This document shows, piece by piece, positions 26,588 through 34,709 of a DNA stretch of 64,000 nt (position 1 is the first letter of the stretch; each line of letters starts with the position of its first letter). A model generated the notes under the pieces. It saw only the letters and a list, made by a program, of their open reading frames with translations, was not told the DNA's origin and made no database searches. This DNA comes from Streptomyces cellostaticus (GTDB taxonomy: Bacteria > Actinomycetota > Actinomycetes > Streptomycetales > Streptomycetaceae), in the NCBI RefSeq assembly GCF_023630175.1, contig NZ_JALLIN010000015.1:62001-126000 (forward strand), read 5' to 3'. The translations under genes and the position numbers were made by a program.

Positions 26588-26632
26588 TTCGGGACGAAGA
26601 GGTCGTGGGTTCAAATCCCGCCACCCCGACAG
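26588..26632 (+). other. Attachment site: 3' half of tRNA-Pro(CGG), left copy
   Basis: These 45 bases carry the anticodon region (TTCGGGA), T-arm and acceptor 3' strand of a proline tRNA, ending in CCCCGACAG. An identical 45-base copy lies at 37583-37627 in the same direction. No 5' half precedes it, so it is an att copy and not a functional tRNA. It borders the integrase gene, whose stop is about 95 bases away. Confidence 0.85.
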
Positions 26633-26641
26633 CCGAAACAG

Positions 26642-26681
26642 CAGGTAGACCACCTAGGAACGTTCCTAGGTGGTCTACCTG
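26642..26681. terminator. Perfect 40-bp palindrome next to the att site
   Basis: The arms 26642-26661 and 26662-26681 are exact reverse complements without a loop (CAGGTAGACC... AACGTT ...GGTCTACCTG). It follows the tRNA-Pro fragment and the 3' end of the integrase gene, so a bidirectional terminator or a cruciform at the att site are both possible. It is absent at the right-hand att copy. Confidence 0.7.
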
Positions 26682-26688
26682 TTTCTGC

Positions 26689-26748
26689 CTGCGTGTCTAT
26701 CTGAGTGACTACCGCTTTCTGCGTGCCTACGGCCGCCGTTCCTGCGTG
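26689..26748 (+). repeat. Four CTG(C/A)GTG heptamers, candidate integrase arm sites (left)
   Basis: CTGCGTG at 26689, CTGAGTG at 26701, CTGCGTG at 26719 and CTGCGTG at 26742 lie between the left att core and the end of the integrase gene. The first pair has 12-base spacing, exactly as at the right end (37464 and 37476). Repeats of this kind flank cores recognised by tyrosine integrases. Confidence 0.5.
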
Positions 26749-27896
26749 CCGAAGATGCCGTCCATGACCACGGCGCCGGTCTGGATCACGGGCCGGATCT
26801 GCTTCCGGTAGACCTCCTCAGTCACAGCCGTCCCGGAGTGCCCGACGAGCCGCGAGATCTCCTCCAGGGGGACACCCCGGTCGGAGAGCAGCGAGACGAA
26901 GCTGTGCCGCAGTTCCCGCGGAGTCCACTCGTCGGTGTTGATCCCAGCGATGCCCTTGAGCGCTTGGCGGAAGGCACGGCGGACGTTGGCGGCATCGAGC
27001 GGCTTGCCCACGGCCGACGAGAAGACCAGGCCGTGTTCCTCCCACTCCTCATCAGCGGCGAGCCGGTCCCACCCCTGATCCTCGAACTGCTGCCAGAGGG
27101 CATCCACGCAGCGCGCCGGCAGAGCGAGCGTGCGCCGGGACTTCCGGGTCTTGGTGTCCCCGCTCCTCCGCACCGACCGCCAGACCGCTATGTGCGGAGG
27201 CTGCGGCGGGTCGAGGTCCGGCCGGCCTTTCAGGAAGACGTGGTCCCAGGTGAGTGCCCGGAGCTCTTCCGTACGGGCACCAGTCAGGAGCGCGAGGACG
27301 ATGTACGCATACATCGAGGTCCCCTCCGCACCCTTGAGCACGGCCTCAGCCTGGGCGAAGGTGAGCGCCTTGGACGGGCGCCCGCCCTGCCCCTGGGGCA
27401 CCGAGCACAGCTCGACGACATTGCGCTTCACCTTGTCCCGCGCCATGGCCCGCTTGACCGCGCGGTTTAGGCAGGAGTGAATCCCCTGAAGCGTGCGGGT
27501 GCTGAGCGTCTCGGCCTTGGTGGCCAGCCAGCGATCCACGTCCTCCGCACTCAGGTCACGCAGCTTGCGCGCGCCAAGAGACGGGATGACGTGGTTCCGG
27601 CTCAGGAGCGTGACGGTCTCGACGGTGCTGGGGTCGAGGCCCGCCAATCCGAACTCCAGCCAGTCAGCCGCGGCGTCCTTGACCGTGTAGTTGGTGGGCG
27701 CGATAGCAAGGCCGTCTTCGTGGTCCCGCAAGACCTCCTTGAGCTTGCTCTTCGCCTCTGTCTTGGTCTTGCCACTCCCCCGCTTCACGATCCGCTTGCC
27801 GCTCGGATCGAAGCCGAGGTTCGCCGTGGCGATCCACCGCTGTCTCTTCTCGTCCCAGTGCAGGCCGCCGTCACCGCGGCTACGGCGCTTGGTCAT
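26727..27896 (-). CDS. int: Tyrosine site-specific integrase
   Basis: The 389-residue protein has an N-terminal arm-binding region (residues 1-65), a SAM-like core-binding domain (about 68-165) and a catalytic domain. Catalytic residues are R208 (TGARTEEL), K249 or K252 in the beta-hairpin region, R330 (PRELRHSF; the usual first His is R327), H353 (VGHSG) and Y363. It recombines attP with the 3' end of tRNA-Pro, copies of which lie at both ends. The start overlaps the excisionase stop, and the rep-xis-int order is standard for actinomycete integrative elements. It appears intact. Confidence 0.93.
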   Translation of the reverse strand: MTKRRSRGDGGLHWDEKRQRWIATANLGFDPSGKRIVKRGSGKTKTEAKSKLKEVLRDHEDGLAIAPTNYTVKDAAADWLEFGLAGLDPSTVETVTLLSRNHVIPSLGARKLRDLSAEDVDRWLATKAETLSTRTLQGIHSCLNRAVKRAMARDKVKRNVVELCSVPQGQGGRPSKALTFAQAEAVLKGAEGTSMYAYIVLALLTGARTEELRALTWDHVFLKGRPDLDPPQPPHIAVWRSVRRSGDTKTRKSRRTLALPARCVDALWQQFEDQGWDRLAADEEWEEHGLVFSSAVGKPLDAANVRRAFRQALKGIAGINTDEWTPRELRHSFVSLLSDRGVPLEEISRLVGHSGTAVTEEVYRKQIRPVIQTGAVVMDGIFGTQERRP

Positions 27897-28078
27897 CAGG
27901 CCGCGCGCTCCAACTGTCCGGCGATGAAGTCACCCAGTGCGGATGCGGGGATGCGCCGGCACCGACCGATAGTCACCGAGCGCAGCCGCCGTGTACGGAT
28001 CAGGTCGTACACCGTGGACCGGCCAAGCCTGAGACGGGCCATCGCCTCGGCAACGGTGAGCAGTTCGTCATCACGCAT
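27896..28078 (-). CDS. xis: Excisionase, MerR-like helix-turn-helix
   Basis: The 60 residues carry the short winged-helix pattern of excisionases: LLTVAEAMARLRLGRSTVYDL followed by RRLRSVTIGRCRRIPASAL. It would bend DNA at the att arms and favour excision. Its start overlaps the stop of the RepSA-like stub by 8 bases and its stop overlaps the integrase start, so the three were one coupled operon. Confidence 0.9.
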   Translation of the reverse strand: MRDDELLTVAEAMARLRLGRSTVYDLIRTRRLRSVTIGRCRRIPASALGDFIAGQLERAA

Positions 28079-28440
28079 GGTCGGGTTCTCCTTCTACGTC
28101 GAGGGAAGTGGAGCGCGAGGACGCGAAGAGGGCTTCGGCGTCCGTCAGACCGGTGCCGGCGAAACGCCAATGGGAGAGGACGAGGACGGCGTCCGGGTCG
28201 GGCAGCGGATGGCCCGCTACAGCCGCGCGTTCGCGGGCCAGGGCTTCGTTGTGGTCGGCGCGTTCCTGGCGGAGGGCGCCGAGGGTGACGGAGTAGGTGC
28301 GGGACTTGGTGGAGAAGTGGCCGCGGAAGCCGAGCATGTGGGCCCACTTGCGCAGGCGCAGTTCCTCGAGTTCGGGGAGGGCGCCGAGGTGCCAGCAGGT
28401 GAGGATCATCTGCCGGGCGTGGTCGGAGGCGCGCGTCTTC
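28071..28440 (-). pseudogene. C-terminal stub of a RepSA-like replication initiator
   Basis: Reading on the minus strand, about 120 residues match the end of the pSAM2-type initiator: ILTCWHLGALPELEELRLRK, WAHMLGFRGHFSTKSRTYSV. Homology continues upstream to about 28440 (RASDHARQM) and then stops abruptly. The N-terminal catalytic part is missing, so the element probably cannot replicate by itself. The 3' end is coupled to xis. Confidence 0.75.
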
Positions 28441-28594
28441 GATCGGTGCAGCCCGGGAGCAAGTCGGCGGCACGGCGACCATTGGCATGCTCTTCACGCA
28501 CGCGGACCGCCAGAAGCGTGGGCAGTACCGCTTCAACCTCACATGGGACAAGCCAGACATGAACATCGAGCGCTTCGAGGCAACGATCGCCTGA
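28441..28594 (+). pseudogene. Orphan C-terminal tail of an unknown protein
   Basis: Directly beyond the broken end of the RepSA stub, the plus strand encodes about 50 residues ending at a TGA at 28592-28594. The stretch TATIGMLFTHADRQKRGQYR looks like real protein, but there is no start and no upstream continuation. It marks a deletion or recombination junction at about 28440. Family not recognised. Confidence 0.4.
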
Positions 28595-28785
28595 CCAGCC
28601 TCATCGCTGTCACGTCAGGTCTTCACCTCGTACGGGCGCCGTCCTCACCGTGGGGCGGCGCCCATCGCTTTGACTCGTGAGACTCCGCCGACCGCGTGAT
28701 CAAGGTCACGGACGTGCCACGAGCGTGCCAGAACGAGCGGGGAACCACGGGGAGCGAGGGGGCAGAGAAGTGAGCAGAAACGAGA

Positions 28786-28820
28786 TCGGCCCCTGACCAA
28801 AGTCGCTGGTCAGGGGCCGA
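28786..28820 (-). terminator. Terminator hairpin after the tRNA-Tyr remnant
   Basis: A perfect 14-bp stem (28786-28799 with 28807-28820) has a 7-base loop. On the minus strand it follows the tRNA-Tyr 3' fragment by 12 bases, the usual position of a tRNA terminator. Confidence 0.75.
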
Positions 28821-28832
28821 ATCCCACTTGCG

Positions 28833-28878
28833 TGGCGGCGCCAGGATTCGAACCTGGGAGGGCTGAGCCAGCAGATTT
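28833..28878 (-). other. tRNA-Tyr 3' fragment (attachment-site remnant)
   Basis: The minus strand reads AAATCTGCTGGCTCAGCC, then CTCCCAGGTTCGAATCCTGG and CGCCGCCA, which is the 3' anticodon arm, long variable arm, T-arm and acceptor strand of a type II tRNA. It fits tRNA-Tyr(GTA). The 5' half is missing. Elements such as SLP1 integrate at tRNA-Tyr, so this is probably a scar of a second type of integration inside the present element. Confidence 0.75.
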
Positions 28879-29234
28879 CAAGATTGCTCACTGTGCGTCG
28901 AGCGGCGCTCGAAGCCGAGGATGTCGTATAGCCAGCGGTCGAAGTAGCGCGCCTCAGCTTCTTGATCGCCCTCGACCGCCAGCCACTCACGGGCGGCGGT
29001 GACCATATGTGCCTCGGCCTGACCTGCTTCCTCAGGCCGTAGCTCGGCCCAATCGGTCAGTTCGCCGAAGATGGACACGAGTCCGGTGTCCGCTTCGTCG
29101 CCGTCGTCGACTGGGTGCCCGCCACTGGCCAGGCCCATGATCTCTAGAGCCGGTTCGTACGGCGACGCGTCGTCCCTCAAGATGACCTCTGCACACGCCC
29201 TCACCGCGGCACGGAAGGCCTCCGAGTCGTTCAT
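28878..29234 (-). CDS. Acidic hypothetical protein
   Basis: The 118-residue protein is strongly acidic (many Asp and Glu) and predicted helical, with a Trp-rich C-terminal segment (REWLAVEGDQEAEARYFDRW). No signal or membrane segment. Its stop codon touches the tRNA-Tyr remnant, so its last residues may have been set by the integration event. Small acidic orphan genes in elements are sometimes immunity or anti-restriction proteins; that is speculation. Confidence 0.5.
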   Translation of the reverse strand: MNDSEAFRAAVRACAEVILRDDASPYEPALEIMGLASGGHPVDDGDEADTGLVSIFGELTDWAELRPEEAGQAEAHMVTAAREWLAVEGDQEAEARYFDRWLYDILGFERRSTHSEQS

Positions 29235-29427
29235 GGGTATGAGAATAGGCGACGCGGTCCGCCCGCTCCGGAACGTCGCGTAGGGCCTTCCCGTACAGCA
29301 GCGAAGTACAGCAACCCCAGCAACCGACCTCGTTCGGTAGCGTCCCTCCAGTGCCTTGAAGCGCCCGGTACGACCGTCCGCAACCGATCCACATAGAGCT
29401 ACGGATCAGAGGGTCACTCCACCCGTG

Positions 29428-29620
29428 TCGGCAACGGCTGAATTTGGGTTCTGGATCACATTTGGTGCCCGAGCCACGGAGGGTCACCGGCTCCGCGATC
29501 ATGAACGGTCGTGACCCACGACCTGCTCCAGAAACTCTGGCTCCACCAGACCACCGACGTCGCGGTCAGCGCCGTCACCATCAGCGCCAACAGCATCACC
29601 GTCCACGCCGCCACGACCAG
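29428..29620 (+). repeat. Left inverted copy of the transposase 5' end
   Basis: On the plus strand this reproduces the promoter region and first ~40 codons of the transposase. The copy reads ATGAACGGTCGTGAC where the gene reads ATGAATGTCGTGAC, one base longer, so its frame is broken after the start. It ends just 2 bases beyond the transposase stop codon. Confidence 0.75.
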
Positions 29621-29622
29621 CC

Positions 29623-31224
29623 TCATGCCGCGTGGAGGACGCGTTTGCGCAGCAGGTCGAAGTTGGCGCGGCCGAACATCTGACGCTTGATCATCTTGAT
29701 CTTGTTGTTGTGGCCCTCGACCGCGCCGGAGCTGTAGCGCAGGGTCAGCCCGGCAACCACGGCGTCGAGGTCCTGCAGGAGGCCGGTGGCGAAGCTCTGC
29801 AGCGCAGGGACCTGGTCCTGTTGGACGCGGGCGATCCAGTCTTTGAGCTGGTGGCCTCGGCGGTCGTTCATCAGCTCGGCGAATGCCCTGACGTGCTCGG
29901 CGGTGCTGGCGAGCACCGGGACGCGCGCGAGGATCTCCTTGAGCTGTAGAGCGTCGTCGTCGGCCAGCTTCTCGGGGTGGCGGGTGATCCACCCGGTCAC
30001 GTCCCGGACGGAGGGCTTGCGGCGGGGTGGATCCTGGTGCGGGAACGCCTCCCGCAGCTGCCGCACGTAGACGCGGACGATCTGCTCCTGGCCTGGGAAC
30101 CCGCGCTGCCGGATCTCCTCGAACAGCCGCCGAGCGACGGTGAAGCCTTCGGCGTACCGCTGGTTGAGGTAGGGCTTGTAGGGGTCGAGGATGCTGGTGC
30201 GTCCGGTCCAACGGCCGACTAGCAGTTCGTCCGGATCCGAGGCGTGGGCCAGGCGGCGGACGGTGCCGCGGGCCAGCCCCAGTCGCCGGCCGATGGCGCG
30301 CAGGCTGACGTCCTCGCGGATCAGGGCGTGGACGGCCGCGTGCTGCTCGCGGACACGGTCCGACAGGCGCCCGGTCCGGCGGGGCTCAGCAGCGGTAACC
30401 GGCACAGACACCGATTGGGTGGGACCGGCGGGCGGCGGTGGTTCGGGCAACAGAGCGCGGTGCTGGAGCACGGTCTTCTCGACGGCGTCGGCGAGGTTCT
30501 GCCAGAGGTGGAACCGGTCGGCGACGTGGATGGCGCCCGGGGCGCCGAGCCGCCCGGCCTCGGCATAAGCGGCGGAGCGGTCACGGCAGATGACCTTCAC
30601 ACCCGGATGGGCAGCCAGCCAGGAGCGGACGGTCTCGACGGTTCGGTCGGGCAGCAGGTCGATCGGACGGCGGGTCTCGATGTCGACCAGGATGGTCGCG
30701 TAGACGTGCCCCTTACGCAGGGCGAACTCATCGATCCCCAGCACACGTGGCGTCGGCGAGGCTTCCTCAGGCAGCGCGCGTATCAGGCGGAGGAGCGTGG
30801 AGCGGCTGACCGGGACAGCGAACGCTTCGGCCAAGCGGGAGCCGGCCCGGCCGGCGAGCATCAGCCCGAGCCGCTGTAGCGCCGTCTGAAGCTGTTGGCT
30901 TCGCCGTCCGTACCGGAAGGTGACGCCCTCGACCTGTTCGACGAACGTCGCCCGCTCGCACGCTGGTTGACGGCACCGGAACCGGCGGACCCGTAACTCG
31001 ACCACGACCCGGCGCTGGCCCGCGGCGCTGTCGTCGAGCCTCCGCATATAGCTGCTGTGGACGCGACCCGAGGACGTTCCGCACGACGGACACTCCGCAC
31101 TCGCCCTGGTCGTGGCGGCGTGGACGGTGATGCTGTTGGCGCTGATGGTGACGGCGCTGACCGCGACGTCGGTGGTCTGGTGGAGCCAGAGTTTCTGGAG
31201 CAGGTCGTGGGTCACGACATTCAT
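29623..31224 (-). CDS. ISL3-family transposase
   Basis: The 533-residue protein has an N-terminal zinc-finger-like region (CPSCGTSSGRVHSSYMRRLDD, then RFRCRQPACERATFVEQ), a helix-turn-helix, and a DDE catalytic domain: LGIDEFALRKGHVYATILVD, VICRDRSAAYAEAGRLGAPG, and the closing GAVEGHNNKIKMIKRQMFGR. It cuts and pastes the element. I place the start at ATG 31224; a GTG or ATG further upstream would lie in the inverted end. The reading frame is intact, so it could be active. Confidence 0.9.
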   Translation of the reverse strand: MNVVTHDLLQKLWLHQTTDVAVSAVTISANSITVHAATTRASAECPSCGTSSGRVHSSYMRRLDDSAAGQRRVVVELRVRRFRCRQPACERATFVEQVEGVTFRYGRRSQQLQTALQRLGLMLAGRAGSRLAEAFAVPVSRSTLLRLIRALPEEASPTPRVLGIDEFALRKGHVYATILVDIETRRPIDLLPDRTVETVRSWLAAHPGVKVICRDRSAAYAEAGRLGAPGAIHVADRFHLWQNLADAVEKTVLQHRALLPEPPPPAGPTQSVSVPVTAAEPRRTGRLSDRVREQHAAVHALIREDVSLRAIGRRLGLARGTVRRLAHASDPDELLVGRWTGRTSILDPYKPYLNQRYAEGFTVARRLFEEIRQRGFPGQEQIVRVYVRQLREAFPHQDPPRRKPSVRDVTGWITRHPEKLADDDALQLKEILARVPVLASTAEHVRAFAELMNDRRGHQLKDWIARVQQDQVPALQSFATGLLQDLDAVVAGLTLRYSSGAVEGHNNKIKMIKRQMFGRANFDLLRKRVLHAA

Positions 31225-31297
31225 GATCGCGGAGCCGGTGACCCTCCGTGGCTCGGGCACCAAATGTGATCCAGAACCTCGTTTCACCCGTTGCCGA
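31106..31297 (-). repeat. Right inverted end of the ISL3 element
   Basis: This is the partner of 29428-29620. It contains the genuine start of the transposase gene (ATG 31224) plus the upstream end GGTTCTGGATCACATTTGG read on the minus strand. Confidence 0.75.
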
Positions 31298-31346
31298 GAC
31301 ACCCGCAAGACGGTTCGGCTACAGGCAGGGCCGTCTCAGTCTCGTC

Positions 31347-31997
31347 TCACTCGGCCCTGTTCATGGCTGTTCCATGGGACCGGAGGCGGTAGCCGCGAAG
31401 ATGACCACCCGCCCGTGAACGCAGGTGAACGCCGCCCGGCCGCGGCGGCGTTCGCAGGACAAGCTTCGAGGCCTCCGTGAACTGTCTCCGCGCCTGGTGT
31501 GCCCGAGTCATCAGCGTCGGCCATGAGTGCCAGTCCCGCTCGAACGGCTCATCCGGGTTCGACTGATGGTTGAGATACCCAGACGCAGCATCAAAGGCGT
31601 TGTCCATCGCGCTGACCGCTGCATCCACCGATGCTGGGCCCAGGATGGCGGCGCGATCTAACGGCTTAGACAAGCCCTGCCGGGCGTCTACAAGGTCTTC
31701 CTCTACGGCTTTCTCCAGCTCATAAGGTTCACCGCCCTGGCCGTGTAGCCACTCCTCTCGCTCAGGCCACACGTCCACTGTGTGTCCAAGTTTGCTGACG
31801 GCGGTGTCCCACGCGTCGAGAAGAGCCACGTAAGCCTCTTGCCGCTGTCCGCGCAGCCATTGCTCATGCTCGACAGCGGCTTGGTCCGTGGTCTGTCGGC
31901 GATTTCCGTGGATGCCGATGTAGGCGACAACGACGGTCCCAGCCACGCCGAGAGCTGCGGTGAGGATGACAGGCCACTGATCGCTCATGTGGGTCAT
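31347..31997 (-). CDS. Membrane-anchored helical protein
   Basis: The 216 residues begin with a hydrophobic helix (residues 8-28, WPVILTAALGVAGTVVVAYI) followed by a charged helical cytoplasmic region (HEQWLRGQRQEAYVALLDAW). The Gly-Asn-Arg-Arg after the helix suggests N-out, C-in topology. The design recurs in the gene at 32415-32960. Such proteins are frequent in Streptomyces accessory DNA, with unknown role. Two starts, 31997 and 31988, are possible; neither has a strong ribosome site. Confidence 0.55.
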   Translation of the reverse strand: MTHMSDQWPVILTAALGVAGTVVVAYIGIHGNRRQTTDQAAVEHEQWLRGQRQEAYVALLDAWDTAVSKLGHTVDVWPEREEWLHGQGGEPYELEKAVEEDLVDARQGLSKPLDRAAILGPASVDAAVSAMDNAFDAASGYLNHQSNPDEPFERDWHSWPTLMTRAHQARRQFTEASKLVLRTPPRPGGVHLRSRAGGHLRGYRLRSHGTAMNRAE

Positions 31998-32280
31998 CGT
32001 GCCGTAGCGGGGCCACGCGCATCAGGCCGAGGGTGCGAAGCCGGCGGACTGATCGAGGTGGATGACGGAGCCCAGAACCGTCGGAGTCTTCCAGGCAGGG
32101 CAAGCCGAATAGCCGCGACCGCGACACCAGACGGCAGTACAGGCTCAGCCTCACGACCGATTCAGTGAGCTCGTTCAGTGGCCACTCTGAAAGAGCGCAG
32201 TTACTCGAGTGCGGCTGGTCGGTGGTGACCACAAGCGTCATGCCGGGGGTGCCCGCATGCTCGACCACGAACGTGCACGG

Positions 32281-32372
32281 CGACCAGGCCAGCCCCCTGC
32301 AAGTAAATCGGCCTGCCCCGCAACTGCCAGCGGTTGGCCGTGCTGTCGAAGACGATCCGTCGCGCTCCCCAC
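32281..32372 (-). repeat. Degenerate repeat, copy A
   Basis: These 92 bases are about three-quarters identical to 33332-33413. On the minus strand one frame reads RRIVFDSTANRWQLRG, like the start of a globular protein, without a workable gene around it. The flanking stretch 31998-32414 holds no other gene I can support. Together with copy B it suggests two decayed members of one gene family flanking the gene at 32415-32960. Confidence 0.45.
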
Positions 32373-32414
32373 GGACCAGTGCCCGGGCAGCTACAACGTC
32401 GAGTGGGGTCATAC

Positions 32415-32960
32415 TCACCCTGTGCCGTCGTCTAGCAGAGCTTCTGCAGCTTGACGACGGAAGCCACTCATGTCTTCTTCGATCGTCCGAGTCGACTCCA
32501 AGAAACTACCTACCGCTTCAGCGTCGAATTGGTCAGATGATGCTGACCGTTCGAGATGTCGGGCACCGTCCTTGACGAAGGTTAGAAGTGCGAGTGCCTT
32601 CTCCTTGACGGCCGTTGCATGCTGAAGAACCTCAACTGGGCCGTTCAATACGACCTCGCGCCATGCACTATCGAGAGCTCGGTACAGCTCCTCGCTGCGG
32701 CTGACGAGCCCCGGCGTGAACAGATGTAGCGGTACACCCGAAAGGCAATGGAAGTTTGCCACCATCTCCTCCACCGGCTCGGCCGCTGCGAGGAAACTGC
32801 GGTAGGCGGTCCGTCGTACCTCACGCACGTCCCGACGATGTTCAGCCCGTACGGTGATCAGAGTCCCAGCTCGCTGCGACCAGCCGGTCACAAGGGATGC
32901 GAGCAGGGTGCCGACAGACCCCGTCACGGCCCCGAGGACGGCTGCTAGGCCTGCGTCCAA
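32415..32960 (-). CDS. Membrane-anchored helical protein, second of the same type
   Basis: The 181-residue protein starts with a hydrophobic helix (residues 3-26, AGLAAVLGAVTGSVGTLLASLV) and continues as a helical, charged domain with the RRTAYRSFLAAAEPVEEMV segment typical of small Streptomyces membrane-anchored proteins. Architecture matches the product of 31347-31997, so they are probably paralogues in structure if not in close sequence. No enzymatic motif. Both are flanked by the degenerate repeats at 32281 and 33332. Confidence 0.55.
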   Translation of the reverse strand: MDAGLAAVLGAVTGSVGTLLASLVTGWSQRAGTLITVRAEHRRDVREVRRTAYRSFLAAAEPVEEMVANFHCLSGVPLHLFTPGLVSRSEELYRALDSAWREVVLNGPVEVLQHATAVKEKALALLTFVKDGARHLERSASSDQFDAEAVGSFLESTRTIEEDMSGFRRQAAEALLDDGTG

Positions 32961-33331
32961 GGGTCCTCCTCGGCGAGCCGGTCACAGTAAGAGGCGCCGG
33001 ACCAATGCCGCAGGACAGGCGAATCGCCATCACACCCCAATTGGCGCCTGCGCAGCGCATACTCCACATTGGATGCTATCCAAATCATCGCGTTGGAACA
33101 CGACTTCGTCAAACAAGCAGCACCCCATCAGAGATCCTGAATCCCCAGCAGGCAGGCTTTCGCACGTCGTAGCGGCAGCGCTTGCCCAGGCTCAGAGAAG
33201 CCTCCCCATCGTTTGTTCCACCGGACCCGGCCACCGTCTGGGCGGCAAACCACCGGACCGCCCGCTGATCTATAGAGACGACAAGCCGCGGAAGCATCCC
33301 GTCCGTGGGACGGCACGGCAGATGGACTCGG

Positions 33332-33413
33332 CGACCAGGCCAGCCACTGGAAGTACGTCGGTCGGGTCCCGCAGCCGCCAGCGTTACGCCGTCCCGTCGA
33401 CGACGATCCGTCG
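33332..33413 (-). repeat. Degenerate repeat, copy B
   Basis: Partner of 32281-32372. The minus strand reads ARRIVVDGTA, a stop, then RWRLRD, so it is a dead copy. The surrounding 32961-33470 holds no intact gene. Confidence 0.45.
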
Positions 33414-33470
33414 TGATCCAAAGGTCGCAACTGGCGCACCTGCTCGTCCTGGCCACGTCAGAATCGGTTC

Positions 33471-33734
33471 ATGGGGCGTTGCGTTGGCGTGACACGGCAA
33501 GGGCAAGCATGCCGCAACTCTGCGGGCTGGAACGGCTTCTGCCACCTACACGGCGGTAGCGGGCGAAGTCGGGCGCCCCGGCTTGGCCGACCTCCGGCAC
33601 CCGCAGGTGTGACGCGCAGTTTGGGGTCTCAGCGCCTGAGGCGGCGGAGAGGCTGGTGGTGGAGGCTACGGTATCTCTGCGTGAGCTGGTTCGAAGTGCT
33701 GTGCAGCGTTATCGGTCGGCGCCGGCGACGTTAG
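33471..33734 (+). CDS. Small zinc-knuckle protein (DUF5763-like motif)
   Basis: Of 87 residues, the first 28 form a CX9-CX8-CX2H type metal site: C4, C14, C23 and H26 in CVGVTRQGQACRNSAGWNGF. The pattern resembles the short Cys/His motif of DUF5763, found in phage and element proteins. The remainder is very basic (RRRRGWWWRLR, ending RRRRR). A nucleic-acid-binding role is plausible. No neighbour suggests a pathway. The following 33735-33974 is empty apart from basic low-complexity frames. Confidence 0.55.
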   Translation: MGRCVGVTRQGQACRNSAGWNGFCHLHGGSGRSRAPRLGRPPAPAGVTRSLGSQRLRRRRGWWWRLRYLCVSWFEVLCSVIGRRRRR

Positions 33735-33974
33735 AGACTGGGGCGGAGCTTCGGCGGCTGGGCCGTCCCTGGGCCGTCCGAGGCCGCTCGGCAGTGGCCA
33801 ATGACGACCAACGACGACCACTAGGCGCACGTGCCCACCGCCTCTGAGCAGCGGAAACGCAGCTCACCAAGATCCCCGGCAAGACCCAGGACAAGAAGAC
33901 AGAGCATGCCTGCCCGTCGAGGCCCGCCGTTAGCGGTTGCAGAGGTGTTGGCTGGTGGGCTTCAACGATCGAGG

Positions 33975-34709
33975 CTAAGTACCGGAGACCGTGGTGCACA
34001 TCGCGCTTCCGTTGACGAGCACATTGGTGTCGTAGGACGCGCTACCCTCGATCTTGAACGATGCCCCTCCGGCGATGTTCGCGGTGAGCTTGCCGATCGT
34101 CCCGTCCTTCGCTGATTCCTCGACCGCGGCGGCATGCTCCTGCGTCAATCGCAGGCGCACCTCCCGGCCGACTTTGGTCTGACTGTCTCCCGAGGCGAAT
34201 TGGAGAGTGATGGTGCTGCACGTGGTCGAGGCCATGCCCATCACGATTTTCCAGCCCGTGCTGTGATCGTTTGGGTTCGTCTCTCCAACGTAGTTGAAGG
34301 TGTGGTCCCCCACACTGACGGTCCTCGGGTTGTTGAAGCCGCCGCAGTCGAACACGTCGTTGTTTGACTGGCAGAGGGTCCAGAGGGACACGCTCTCCGG
34401 ACGGCTGGGCCGGGTCGGGGGGGCATCAGTCGACTGGTCACTGTCCGTCGAGCTGTCCTGTACAGCCGATCCGGAGTCAGGGCTGTCACTCGTGGCCTCG
34501 ACGGAGGGCGTTTCGCTGTCGGCAGGCGTGCTCGCGTCCGGCGAATCCTCGGAGTCGCTGGAAGCCGAAGCGTCGGAGCCAAGCGAGTTGTGGCCATTGT
34601 GATTACCGCAAATGGCCTGGTCGTGACAGACGTTGTCCGTGCAGCCAGCCGTGGTCAGGCCCATCAGACAAGTTGCCACGATCACGGCAGCAGCTAGGCG
34701 GCGGCTCAC
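33975..34709 (-). CDS. Secreted lipoprotein with Cys/His motif and Ser/Asp-rich spacer
   Basis: The 244-residue protein has a lipoprotein signal (basic MSRRL, hydrophobic core, lipobox LTTAGC with C23). A short motif CHDQAICGNHNGHN follows, then a long Ser/Asp/Pro/Thr spacer (about 40-110) and a C-terminal domain with two cysteine pairs (LWTLCQSNNDVFDCGGF, then STTCSTITLQF, MCTT). It should be anchored outside the membrane with the C-terminal domain extended from the surface. It overlaps the stop of the upstream gene (ATGA), whose product shares the Cys/His motif. Confidence 0.7.
   Translation of the reverse strand: MSRRLAAAVIVATCLMGLTTAGCTDNVCHDQAICGNHNGHNSLGSDASASSDSEDSPDASTPADSETPSVEATSDSPDSGSAVQDSSTDSDQSTDAPPTRPSRPESVSLWTLCQSNNDVFDCGGFNNPRTVSVGDHTFNYVGETNPNDHSTGWKIVMGMASTTCSTITLQFASGDSQTKVGREVRLRLTQEHAAAVEESAKDGTIGKLTANIAGGASFKIEGSASYDTNVLVNGSAMCTTVSGT

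Larger units (their letters stand above)
29428..31297. mobile_element. ISL3-family element with long inverted ends
   Basis: A transposase gene on the minus strand is bordered by inverted repeats about 190 bases long. The inner 174 bases (29447-29620 and 31106-31278) are almost identical in inverse orientation; the outer ends (TCGGCAACGG at 29428-29437 and its complement at 31288-31297) are less exact. Normal ISL3 ends are about 15-40 bases. The left end is therefore an inverted copy of the transposase's own 5' end. No target duplication could be assigned. Confidence 0.7.

Noticed and set aside
26588..26632. Functional tRNA-Pro gene
   Set aside because: There is no 5' acceptor strand, D-arm or 5' anticodon stem upstream; the same holds at 37583 and for the tRNA-Tyr fragment at 28833.
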